A stretch of DNA of 64,000 nt from Diplonema japonicum (Eukaryota; Euglenozoa; Diplonemea; Diplonemida; Diplonemidae), in NCBI GenBank assembly GCA_964019335.1, contig OZ025669.1, forward strand, positions 434,001 through 498,000, given 5' to 3'. The notes beneath the pieces were generated by a model. That model saw nothing but the letters and a program-made list of their open reading frames with translations. It did no database searches and was not told where the DNA came from. Position 1 is the stretch's first letter. The number at the start of each line of letters is the position of its first letter. Made by a program: the position numbers and the translations under genes. Shown piece by piece: positions 39,319 to 48,457 of the stretch.

Positions 39319-42300
39319 TCACTCAACCTGTGCGGTGTAGTCCGCCAGCGGTGGGTTGTCGAGAAGCCGTTTCGGGGAAGAAGGAGGCAGCAAAGGCTGC
39401 TCCGCGATTTGAATTTTTACAGAAGGGTCTTTTTTCTTCGAGGTTTTGACGGTGGTTCGGAGGAGAACAGGGAGGAATCCATAGGAGGAGGTCCTGCGGC
39501 CGTGCACGTTTTCTCGAAACGATGCGAGCTCAAAGGAGGTCATACCGAAGTTCGCAAGGAAGAGCAGCCCCGAAAAGAGCCCTATGCACACAGCAGCCAC
39601 GACCACAGGTACCTCGTAACGTTCAACAGACACGCGAAGGACAGATTCGTGGACAGCAATGTTGAGGTTCAAAGCGATACCCCTCTTCGCATGAAAGGTG
39701 TCGTACTCCACGGTGTCGCCTAATGCTTGCTTGGTGTATTCTAGGTGGTATCCCTGCCCGGACTTCCCCAAGTAGTAGTCGTTGTAAAGAGAAGGTGTTG
39801 CTTTGATGAAGACATTGGTAGGGAACCCCAGACCCCTGACAAGCTTGTCCTGCGGGATTTCCAATGACCGTGCGTTCTCCGAGTACAACCCTGGGTACCC
39901 TGACAGTGTAGCGAGGGACCACACGACGGTGGACCCCCAGAAGTTGTCCTGGTCAATTCTGAAGGACACCGCGGATGTACTGCCCACCCTGCAGTCTTCG
40001 CACTGATATGTAACAAGACAGTCGAAGCCCTGCGTGCTGCACCGAACACGGCTTTTCTCCAGAAGAGTTATATTCACAACGCTTACAGAGATGCCGTCAC
40101 CACACATGGCTCCCACTGTGCAAACACCTTTGAAGTCCACGATACGTATAGTAGCGTTGATCTCTGATGTGATCGACACAGATGAGACGAACCCGGGTAT
40201 GTAACTGCCCCATTCTGACTGGTCTGCCCAGATTGAAGGAAGAGCGACGGAGGCTGCAATGGCTGCGTATATTATAATAATCAGGACCGAGAACATCCCG
40301 CCGTGCGGCGTGGGTAGTGTCTGGATAAAGCTGTTCTCAGGGTACCTGTGCTTGTCCGCGCATAGTATGTCGACGTATATCCAAGCCCTGATTGATCCAA
40401 GCGCTTTGCACACCGCAAACACCCCGACCACCACCACCACCACCCCGGCACTTATCGACAATATCAAAATCGATGCGTCGTGGATGTCCTTTGTTCTGCG
40501 TTCAACGCTCTTTGGGTGACTGTGTTTTGCTTCAAATGTGCGTAAATGGGTGACGGGACGGGAGCTTCCCACCGTGCATATCTCACCCTCGGGGCATGGC
40601 CTACACGAGCTCTCCCCAGCCTGGTCTTGGAATGACCCCAACGGACACGGCGTGCAGACTGTGAAGTTTACTCCTCCGCGCTTTGCGGAGAACGTTCCTG
40701 CAGGGCATCGTTTGCATTGTTTATTGTTGTAGTACTCACCTGCGGAGCAGGTTACGCAGTTGATGCCTTGGCGTTGGGCGCCAACAGCGCAAGGGTAGGC
40801 TGGGGGGAGCATGCCGACCCAGACGTCATTCGAGAGGTATGTACTGCTGACCTCGTCTGACAGGCTGTGCTTCAAGCCACCGAAGAGTATTAGCTTGTTC
40901 TGGTACCACACCATGGTGTGCCCGGCAAGCCCCGTCACCCATGCCGTGTCGTTCGGGTTGTGCGACATAGCAACGTCACCGTGCGAGTATTGCACGGCTG
41001 CTGACTGCGTCATTAGCCCTTCGGCAGCGCCTCCCACTGCAATCAGCCCTGCCTCGTCTGCCATCACTGCCGTCAGTAACTCTGCCGCGTGCTCCAACCT
41101 TAGCCCTGTTTTTGTCCACTCCTTCGTCGTCACCTCATACATGTTCACCCTGTCAGAGGAGTGCAGCGACGGACCACGCCCGCCCACAGTCAAGAACCCG
41201 TCCCCGTACGGGAGAACAGCCGCCCTCGTCAGTGGGCCTGCTCCACCCCGCTTCCTGGAGTTTGCACCCGAAATCCTGCTCCAAGTTATTGTTTCGAAGC
41301 TGAACGCCCACAAGTCCATCAGGATCGAGGAGTCGACCTCACCGCCGTACATGTACAGTGTGTTCTTCACAATGACGAGCCCCATGAAGGACCGAGCCTC
41401 TGGTTTAGAGCCCGTCACCTTGATCTCGACCCATTCCTCGTCAACGTAGTGGAACTCCCACAAGTCGGACATCTGCCCACGGAACCCGATACCACCGAAG
41501 ATCAGCATACTGGAATAGGCGGATACCGCTCCGTGCCCGTACCGTCCCAAGGGCTGCACGCGGCCATCCAAGGGCCGCCATACGTAGGTTTCAAGGTTAA
41601 GCATCCATGTGTCGGCAAATAGGGTCGGGCAAGGTTGTCCATCAGTGCCTCCAAATATGTACATCCTGTCCTCACGCAGAACGGCAGCATGGTTACTACG
41701 CGGAGGTGGGGTGGCAAGGTTATCCTGTAGTACTTCCACAGATTTGTTCGTGTGGACGAGGTAAAAGGCGCTTGACAGCTCACGCGACGTGGAGTTCTTC
41801 CCACCATAGACATACACACCGTCATTGGTAGGCAGTGCACACGAGCCTTCGCTGATAATGGGGTGGGACCCCTCGTGCTTCCATGCCGCGGCTGTGATGT
41901 TGTACGTCCAGATGTCAGTGAGGACGGCTTTGTACCAGCCACCGATGAGAACGAGCTCCGTTGGTGTGAGTCGCTTCAAGACGTGCCCCCTTCGTGGGGA
42001 CGGTTGCGGAGTGTGGTGCGGGAGGGCGGTCCACAGCGAAGAGGTGAAATTAAACACCCACATCGTGTTGTCTTGGTAGGTCTCTGCAGTAATCCCACCA
42101 AAGATATAGAGAGACAAGGTAGCGGGGACGTATGCAGCATCATGTGAAAGTGCAGCAGGGGGGAGGACTGACGTCGCAGGGTGGACTTCAGACCATGTTT
42201 TGGTGTGGAGATCGAACAACCACAGATCGCTCAGGGGCCCTGTGGCACCCTCTCCGCCATAGATACCCAAAGACGAGGGAAGTTCAAAACACGCAGCATG

Positions 42301-42687
42301 CACACGTGGGGGTGGTGTGATAGTGTTGGTGATGATGTCCCATGTGTCGTCGGAAAGCATCCAGAAGTCATCAAGCAAAGAGCTACCAACACCGCCGCTG
42401 AAGATGTAAAAACTGCCGTGTGCTTCCCAGGTGCAGCTCCCAGACCGTGCTGCGACGCCTTCCGCCTCTCGCCGTTCCCACGTCTGCTCTGTTGTGTTGT
42501 AACTGAACATGCTTCCCATCACTTCGTTCCCGTCATATCCAAGCATCACGTCATACTCGTCGCCCGCTCCCACCATGGAACACCCTGTCCGCCTCCCCGG
42601 GCCTGTTCCTCGCAAAGGGCGCATCGACCATGTCATTTCCTCTACAATGCTCACCACACAGTGTACCACCACCACAGAGAACAGCAT
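39319..42687 (-). CDS. Kelch-repeat membrane protein with Cys-rich (GCC2/GCC3-like) module
   Basis: Single exon, 1122 residues. A hydrophobic start (MLFSVVVVHCVVSIV) acts as signal peptide. About residues 30-610 carry many Kelch repeats with IFGG, YIFGGTDG, LIFGGIGFRG, YMYGGE and LFGGLKH turns, forming one or two propellers outside the cell. Residues about 632-702 are a Cys-rich module (CVTCSAGEYYNNKQCKRCPA, CTPCPLGSFQDQAGESSCRP) of the GCC2/GCC3 or ephrin-receptor-like type. Hydrophobic segments follow near 735-765 (ILSISAGVVVVVVGVFAVCK), 795-820 and 1025-1055, with an ectodomain between the last two and a short basic cytosolic tail. Adhesion or a receptor role is inferred from architecture. 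Confidence 0.8.
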   Translation of the reverse strand: MLFSVVVVHCVVSIVEEMTWSMRPLRGTGPGRRTGCSMVGAGDEYDVMLGYDGNEVMGSMFSYNTTEQTWERREAEGVAARSGSCTWEAHGSFYIFSGGVGSSLLDDFWMLSDDTWDIITNTITPPPRVHAACFELPSSLGIYGGEGATGPLSDLWLFDLHTKTWSEVHPATSVLPPAALSHDAAYVPATLSLYIFGGITAETYQDNTMWVFNFTSSLWTALPHHTPQPSPRRGHVLKRLTPTELVLIGGWYKAVLTDIWTYNITAAAWKHEGSHPIISEGSCALPTNDGVYVYGGKNSTSRELSSAFYLVHTNKSVEVLQDNLATPPPRSNHAAVLREDRMYIFGGTDGQPCPTLFADTWMLNLETYVWRPLDGRVQPLGRYGHGAVSAYSSMLIFGGIGFRGQMSDLWEFHYVDEEWVEIKVTGSKPEARSFMGLVIVKNTLYMYGGEVDSSILMDLWAFSFETITWSRISGANSRKRGGAGPLTRAAVLPYGDGFLTVGGRGPSLHSSDRVNMYEVTTKEWTKTGLRLEHAAELLTAVMADEAGLIAVGGAAEGLMTQSAAVQYSHGDVAMSHNPNDTAWVTGLAGHTMVWYQNKLILFGGLKHSLSDEVSSTYLSNDVWVGMLPPAYPCAVGAQRQGINCVTCSAGEYYNNKQCKRCPAGTFSAKRGGVNFTVCTPCPLGSFQDQAGESSCRPCPEGEICTVGSSRPVTHLRTFEAKHSHPKSVERRTKDIHDASILILSISAGVVVVVVGVFAVCKALGSIRAWIYVDILCADKHRYPENSFIQTLPTPHGGMFSVLIIIIYAAIAASVALPSIWADQSEWGSYIPGFVSSVSITSEINATIRIVDFKGVCTVGAMCGDGISVSVVNITLLEKSRVRCSTQGFDCLVTYQCEDCRVGSTSAVSFRIDQDNFWGSTVVWSLATLSGYPGLYSENARSLEIPQDKLVRGLGFPTNVFIKATPSLYNDYYLGKSGQGYHLEYTKQALGDTVEYDTFHAKRGIALNLNIAVHESVLRVSVERYEVPVVVAAVCIGLFSGLLFLANFGMTSFELASFRENVHGRRTSSYGFLPVLLRTTVKTSKKKDPSVKIQIAEQPLLPPSSPKRLLDNPPLADYTAQVE

Positions 42688-42864
42688 GTGCAGAAGAAAT
42701 TCCTGATTTGGCAGCTTGACAAGAACACTAGAATGTAAGGAGAAAGCACATACACAAATAAACTTTTTTGTTTCTTTTTTTCTTTTTTTTTTTTTTTTGC
42801 ACCGGCTCTGAAAAGAGTGGTGTGGTCTGTTCTCCTCATCACGTAAACCCTCGAGGCTCTTCGT

Positions 42865-45810
42865 TCATTTTCTGACAACGAAGTTTTTAATCGCAGGTTG
42901 GCTAAGAGTTGGAACGAACCAGTTCTCAAAAAAGCGCTGTATGCGCCGGAAGAGGGGTTGATACGGGGCAGGGTTCTTGAAGGCTGCGATAGCGCAGATG
43001 CAATCAAGAAATTCATTGAATTCCAGCAGCATGTCGGTGTTCTCGACCTGCATCTTGAGGAAGATCTGGCGGACGGCTTCATGGGTGAGAATGGAATCCG
43101 TGAGGTGCAGATCGTTGATAAGATCGACAAAGGTATCCATCCTCATCGAGTTTGTGTTTTTGGCGTTGTTCTGCCCGCACGAACCTTGCTTGCAATAATA
43201 TCCAAACACCTGAGCAGCGAAGCCACGGTGAACCCGAAGCACATCTTGAATATCTTTCTGATACAGCCTTTCTTGGAACTCTTCAGCATCGGTGTACTGG
43301 CACTGTCCGACAACGTGCTTTGAGATCAATGTTTCGAGCTTTGCATCTACGGAGCCTTCTGCTTTCATTTCGTTCGCAAGCTGGATGAGCATCACCGCGT
43401 ACTCCTCTTCATTCAAAGTGCTCTTCATGGTTGTTGCCTCGCTGCTGTTCGCCTTCTTGAACATCTCCACCAGCTTGTCCCTTGTGATGTTCTTGAGCTT
43501 CGCGTCCTGAACTAACTTGAACATCTCATCCGTTGAGATCTCTGCGTCCTTGGCGCGGGTGTCGCTCGAAGCGTAGTATTTGAATATTTTTGTTAGATTT
43601 CTGTAGTTCTTTGACAGTGCGCCTTGGATGTTGTCAAGCTGCTCTTCGCGTGTGTCATTGTTTCGTGACAGCAAGCTCACGACGTTCATCGCCGCAACTG
43701 GAGCAGAGCTGAACTTTTTCATCTGGACCTTCATGGTGTCGCTTAAAACCTGTGTCCTGCCTTGCAGCTTGTCGATCACAACCTCCGATGCCGTCGTCTG
43801 CGAAATGGCCCCGAGACCCCTCCATCGCGTTGACCTGTCGTAAGCTGCATCGATTCGCTCCTTCCATTCCTGCGGTGTGTTCGGTTTCACAGTCCAAAGA
43901 GGATGCGGTCCTGTCATGTTCCCGCTGAGTTTAGGTTGCGAGCATGATGCTGCTAGCATCGGGTCTGCTACACGTTGAAACAAGGAGCTCACGATGAGAA
44001 CGTGTTGTGGAATGCACCTCGGGTTGATGAGATCATCCACTGTAAACGGGAAAACCATTCCAAGCTTCTTCGCCTGGTTCAGGATGATGACAGCTTTTTG
44101 GTAATGATCGATCTCGCCGAGCGCCGCTTGCTTGTCCGCCTCGGTGATTTCATTCGGTGACAGATAGTGGAGAATACAGGCGTATCCGTCTAACAGTTTC
44201 AAAACAGACGTGAAATCTTCGACGATGTACTTCTCGCTTCCCCCACCTTTTAGGACAGCCATGTTGAACCATTTTGTGAGCCCGTTCACGTCGAGGGTCT
44301 CGTTGTTGATGAAATCCTTCATTTCCTCTTGAAGTACTACCTCCCAAGCGGGGCCTTCCAAGCACTGTCTTGTTGTGTTTTCGAGGAGTTGTTTGTACTC
44401 CTCAACCATCAAGGTGAGCTTCGCGTTTTCTTCCCTTTGTTGCGACATTGCAGTTACGGCTTTCTCGTGTCCGATCACAGCCTCGTTCTTCTGCTGAGCG
44501 AGCTTCTTGTTTTTCTCGGTGAGCTCGCTTGTTTTGGACTCTAATTCCCTGATGGAGTCTTTGAGTTCGTCGACTGTCTTAAGATGTTCCAGTTCAATAG
44601 CGGTTCGTTCGCGTTCCGCGTTTTCAAGTTCGAGTCTAGCGGTGTTCCCTCCCAGAACGGCCTGGTCTACCATACGCTGCATCTCTCTGGCACGTTTCTC
44701 CCCGTCAAGGTACGCCTTCCACGCCTTCATAATCCGTTTTTGAAACTCCATCTGCCAGAAACTGATCCCTCTGTCTAAAACTGCAGCTTGCTTTTCTCGT
44801 TTCATCTCCGCCGCTTCGATCTCTTCCTCCGCTTGTCCAATTTTGCCTGCGATCTCCTTCACCAGCACGTAGTACGGCCGCATGGTGTACCGATCCGCAG
44901 CTTTGGTGAGGCTAGCTGGGGTAATGTTTTGTATCGGCGGCGGGAGGTCCGGGGGGACGCTCTGTGAACAAACAAAGATCGCCCCGAACAGTTCTCGCCG
45001 CACGGCGGACAGAACAGGACGGGACTCGGGTTGGTACCGTTCGAGTAAACCGAGAAGCTGGTCGGTGATCGCACAGGTAATCGACGTCATGGTGGGGTTG
45101 GGGTGCTTTCTCCCCTTGCTAACCTCACGGTCGTAACATGTTTGCAGGACCTCTAGACACACCGCCACCATGTCCTTCCCATCACTATCGTTGTAGTACT
45201 GGTCCACCCAGTTCGACAGCATGGTCCACTTGTCGCCCAGCTGATCGTCAACAAGACGTGTGAACAACTTTTCCAACGACAGCTCCAGCTGCTCAAAACC
45301 TTTTTGTTTTTTTACATCAGCAATTCCAACCTCTGTTAAGAACGCCGGTGATAAAGATGGTTGGTGCACTGTTTTTATCGACGTTATGCAGTCGGAGAGC
45401 CGGCGTACGACCCCAGGGATGGCGACCTGGTCGGGGGTAAAGATCGAGTTATGTTTGTTTGTATTCAGCTTGTGCGATGCCATGCCGAGGAATCTCAAAG
45501 AAGACGATGCAGGGCTTTTCCCAGGAGGGGCAGGGCTCTTCAGAGGGTGTTTGATGCTGTTTTGTAAGCCGCTGTCCCCGCCACTTGACAACAGCACACG
45601 CAGCGACCCGTCACGCGGGGACACCATGTTTTCCATCCCCAAGCAAGGGTTTGGATAGTCTGCGTACGGGCCGGTTCTTTCTCTATCCGGGGCCTTATCC
45701 GACTTGGGGTACCTTTTCAACACAGCGCCCTTTATCCCTCCTTTGCTTCGCCCCCATACTTCTGGCAGCACTTTGCCGTCCCCCAGCATACCAGGCTCTA
45801 TGCTGTCCAT
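42865..45810 (-). CDS. Large coiled-coil protein with CH-like segment and EF-hand-like C-terminus
   Basis: Single exon, 981 residues from ATG 45810; the frame stays open further upstream but has no ATG, and a pyrimidine tract with a TTTTTATGTTAG acceptor lies about 23 bases before this ATG. A disordered start (about 1-130) precedes a helical domain (about 150-320), a coiled coil (about 337-460) and a segment resembling a calponin-homology domain (DYACILHYLSPNE-like spacing, then VFPFTVDDLINPRCIPQHVL, about 583-603). After about 720 come EF-hand-like helix pairs (EISTDEMFKLVQDAKLKNIT, LLEFNEFLDCICAIAAF) without complete calcium loops. The set-up resembles flagellar or cytoskeletal proteins of euglenozoans; no specific name can be given. 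Confidence 0.65.
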   Translation of the reverse strand: MDSIEPGMLGDGKVLPEVWGRSKGGIKGAVLKRYPKSDKAPDRERTGPYADYPNPCLGMENMVSPRDGSLRVLLSSGGDSGLQNSIKHPLKSPAPPGKSPASSSLRFLGMASHKLNTNKHNSIFTPDQVAIPGVVRRLSDCITSIKTVHQPSLSPAFLTEVGIADVKKQKGFEQLELSLEKLFTRLVDDQLGDKWTMLSNWVDQYYNDSDGKDMVAVCLEVLQTCYDREVSKGRKHPNPTMTSITCAITDQLLGLLERYQPESRPVLSAVRRELFGAIFVCSQSVPPDLPPPIQNITPASLTKAADRYTMRPYYVLVKEIAGKIGQAEEEIEAAEMKREKQAAVLDRGISFWQMEFQKRIMKAWKAYLDGEKRAREMQRMVDQAVLGGNTARLELENAERERTAIELEHLKTVDELKDSIRELESKTSELTEKNKKLAQQKNEAVIGHEKAVTAMSQQREENAKLTLMVEEYKQLLENTTRQCLEGPAWEVVLQEEMKDFINNETLDVNGLTKWFNMAVLKGGGSEKYIVEDFTSVLKLLDGYACILHYLSPNEITEADKQAALGEIDHYQKAVIILNQAKKLGMVFPFTVDDLINPRCIPQHVLIVSSLFQRVADPMLAASCSQPKLSGNMTGPHPLWTVKPNTPQEWKERIDAAYDRSTRWRGLGAISQTTASEVVIDKLQGRTQVLSDTMKVQMKKFSSAPVAAMNVVSLLSRNNDTREEQLDNIQGALSKNYRNLTKIFKYYASSDTRAKDAEISTDEMFKLVQDAKLKNITRDKLVEMFKKANSSEATTMKSTLNEEEYAVMLIQLANEMKAEGSVDAKLETLISKHVVGQCQYTDAEEFQERLYQKDIQDVLRVHRGFAAQVFGYYCKQGSCGQNNAKNTNSMRMDTFVDLINDLHLTDSILTHEAVRQIFLKMQVENTDMLLEFNEFLDCICAIAAFKNPAPYQPLFRRIQRFFENWFVPTLSQPAIKNFVVRK

Positions 45811-45947
45811 TTGCCCTCTCCCTCCCTCCACACCTAACATAAAAATAAAAAATACAGAACTCAAGTTAAGAAGAAAACGCAAGAAAGCCAAAACGAGAGC
45901 TGCTCACTGTTCATGCAAAAAACCCCCCCCAAAAAAATATAAAATAC

Positions 45948-48200
45948 TCACAGAAGTGAGTTCCGCCTTCTATACCACGAGGGATCGCCCTCCCATTTCT
46001 TGTACTCGCTCATCAAGGCAAGGAAACGTGCAGACTCCCTTTCAAACGACACAATGCAGTTTTCAAAGCCTATTATAGCTGCCCGGAAGTTGCCGGCCAG
46101 CATGTCCTGAAAAGCGGTGTTGAATATAGTGTGAGGGAGGTTCTCCGTTTTTTGCAGCGTGTACATCCACTCTTCATCTTGTTGTGGCTTATCACCAACA
46201 AGGCGTGAGACCCAGATAGCACTTGTATCCCCTTCCAGAAGATCTAGGGTAAGGAAATAGAAGTTACTGCAAGACCGCGCAACAAGGCCATTACAGATTA
46301 GATTACCTTGCTCATGTGAAACAGCGTACTGAGGCACAACTCGTGTCCGTACGCTGTTATCAGGACACACAACACTGAACCTGGATGTGGTCGTCCCAAC
46401 ATTCCCCACCGCTGCAGTGGCGATCTCGTAGGAGCTCCCCACAATCAAGGATGAAGCATTCAGTTGTGAAAGTGCGCGCATAACTTTAAGTCCCTTCTCC
46501 CCGTAGGAGAACAGCCGCGTGGTGGCATTGAAAGACACCACAATGGAGTCAAAGGTCAGGTTCACGTTGGGTTCCATTCCCTGAGACGCTTCCAGGATAG
46601 CCTCCAACACCGTGTTGTAAGCTCTGGACAGAACGTCTTCTTGACTGATCTGCTCCATGACGAGGGTTCCCACTGAGCACTGTCTTGTCGTCAGCTCCAA
46701 AGCAAAGAGCTGCATGACGTCAGAGTGCCACGCAGTGCTCTTTCTCATTTCCTGAGGAACAGAATCAGACTCTTCGAGTACCAAGTGTCTAGGGATGAAG
46801 CTCTTGTACTCCACAAGCATCGCCACCATTGTTAGGAACGACTTCCTCATTTTTTCCACCTCTATCACTATCGACGCAGGGCCTTCTTGAGTTGTCTTAA
46901 CTGCATCTACATCCATCAGTTCCACTCTACGCATATCGCGGACAAGCTCCATGATCGGTTTGCTTATCCTCACCGAGATAAACCCTGCGGCCGTTATGGC
47001 AGCCATGGTTACACCCACAGCAAGGACGATCACAACCACAATAATATTTCGAGCATGGTCTCGCTCCTTGTCCGTATGTTCCTCCACCTCCCGCAGAAGT
47101 GCATCGTAAGGGGTGATCACCACCCTGGACCACAAGGGCCCGTTTGACAAGGGCTCGATGTCGATGAAGTATCTGATGTGGTCTTGCAGGGGGAACCTCC
47201 CTGTCCCAGAAGTACTGAACACATGTTCCCTGCTTCCAGTATTTTTATCTATGGCAGTTGCTACTCTTATTCCAGGGCCGATGATGGGGTGCTCCGACTC
47301 AGTAGCAACAACACGGTGCCAGACGCTACCCATGTTAATTGATGCAAACCCGTGGGTGCACTCCAGGAGGAGCCCTGTAGGTGCCTCAAGGATGCACAGG
47401 ATCGTCTCGTTCAGGATTGGTGCGTAGCCTGTGTTGTTGTACTGCCCCACCATTAGAGGCTCTCCACCGCCGATGATGGACTGCAGGAGGGGTCTTAAGA
47501 TATCAAGGAATACTTCAGTGAAGATGAAGATGTTGTTATCGATGGTCCCTGGAAGGATGGGCCCCCCGAAGCCCATTTCTAGCATCCCTGTTGGGTCATT
47601 GCCGTTCACTTCCCCCCAGATGTAGGCAATTGCTTTGTCCTCCCTGATGTAGTCCTCACCAAAAGCTTTGTTCTTTCTAGGTTTGCTGAAGAACATGTCT
47701 GTGTCCAAAGGAACGGGGTACCTGTCCCAGAACCATGCCGCGGTGTCGTTGATAAAGCGTATCATGACTCTCTTGCCGTCATCGTCCAGGTAGCCCTTCA
47801 CCGTCATCGTGGTGGTGCCGTTCACAACATTTACAATCCACCCTTCATGAGGGAAGACATAGGCACCTGCTTCAAGGTGCACCAGCATGCTGCGCATAAC
47901 AAACAAACACTCCGCCCAGCTCAAGGGAGCATTTCCTAACATGAGAGAGGTGGTCCTTCCTAGCTCAACTACCTCTCTTACGGGCCTGAAGACTCTTGTC
48001 TCGATGGACAGTGCGAGGAACCTACCCTGCTCACTCACAATATCGCGCGCCAACCCGTACGCGAGGTCTTCAGCCACAGACGCTGCGTTGTCTACAGTAT
48101 TGTACATGTTCACCCCAAGCATCGTCACAGCCACTGTCACCGCCACCACAACGCTCAGCACTGTCGTCGCGATGCTCAAATCTCGCAGACGCCATTTCAT
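45948..48200 (-). CDS. dCACHE-HAMP receptor with a degenerate class III cyclase-like domain
   Basis: Single exon, 750 residues from ATG 48200. A membrane segment (about 10-32, TTVLSVVVAVTVAVTMLG), then a dCACHE-like extracellular domain (about 40-370, with ARDIVSEQGRFLALSIETRV and DHIRYFIDIEPL), a second membrane segment (IIVVVIVLAVGVTMAAITAA, about 385-405) and a HAMP-like linker (SVRISKPIMELVRDMRRVEL). Residues about 490-640 match the cyclase fold of kinetoplastid-type receptors (VQLFALELTTRQCSV, DSIVVSFNATTR, AVGNVGTTTSRFSVV), but the metal-binding Asp pair of active cyclases is not visible. I read it as a sensor with an inactive cyclase domain. Such proteins are abundant in Euglenozoa and support that affiliation. 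Confidence 0.7.
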   Translation of the reverse strand: MKWRLRDLSIATTVLSVVVAVTVAVTMLGVNMYNTVDNAASVAEDLAYGLARDIVSEQGRFLALSIETRVFRPVREVVELGRTTSLMLGNAPLSWAECLFVMRSMLVHLEAGAYVFPHEGWIVNVVNGTTTMTVKGYLDDDGKRVMIRFINDTAAWFWDRYPVPLDTDMFFSKPRKNKAFGEDYIREDKAIAYIWGEVNGNDPTGMLEMGFGGPILPGTIDNNIFIFTEVFLDILRPLLQSIIGGGEPLMVGQYNNTGYAPILNETILCILEAPTGLLLECTHGFASINMGSVWHRVVATESEHPIIGPGIRVATAIDKNTGSREHVFSTSGTGRFPLQDHIRYFIDIEPLSNGPLWSRVVITPYDALLREVEEHTDKERDHARNIIVVVIVLAVGVTMAAITAAGFISVRISKPIMELVRDMRRVELMDVDAVKTTQEGPASIVIEVEKMRKSFLTMVAMLVEYKSFIPRHLVLEESDSVPQEMRKSTAWHSDVMQLFALELTTRQCSVGTLVMEQISQEDVLSRAYNTVLEAILEASQGMEPNVNLTFDSIVVSFNATTRLFSYGEKGLKVMRALSQLNASSLIVGSSYEIATAAVGNVGTTTSRFSVVCPDNSVRTRVVPQYAVSHEQGNLICNGLVARSCSNFYFLTLDLLEGDTSAIWVSRLVGDKPQQDEEWMYTLQKTENLPHTIFNTAFQDMLAGNFRAAIIGFENCIVSFERESARFLALMSEYKKWEGDPSWYRRRNSLL

Positions 48201-48457
48201 CAATTATCTACACCAGCATCCTATGTATAAATGGATGATATTCCTAAAGTCTAAAAGGTTCGGGGGGGGGGGGGGTGAAACTACTTGGATCGACACCTTG
48301 AGAGTTCCAGTGTTTTCCCTGCAGGCTACAGCTAGGGTTTAGAAATCACGATGCCGTCTGGGAAGCAAGCCGAATATTATCATCTTAACTTCCTTCTTCC
48401 TCACCTATCTGCCATATCTACGCATCACGCCAGGAAGAACGGGAGCAAACGATATCA
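48201..48457. other. Intergenic spacer of about 260 bases
   Basis: Short spacer; a G run at 48261-48273 and otherwise complex sequence. No separate gene seen. Its size is typical for the array. Confidence 0.6.

Noticed and set aside
42651-43130. Minus frame of 159 codons between the Kelch gene and the coiled-coil gene
   Set aside because: Overlaps the 3' end of the coiled-coil gene in another frame and has no similarity to anything.
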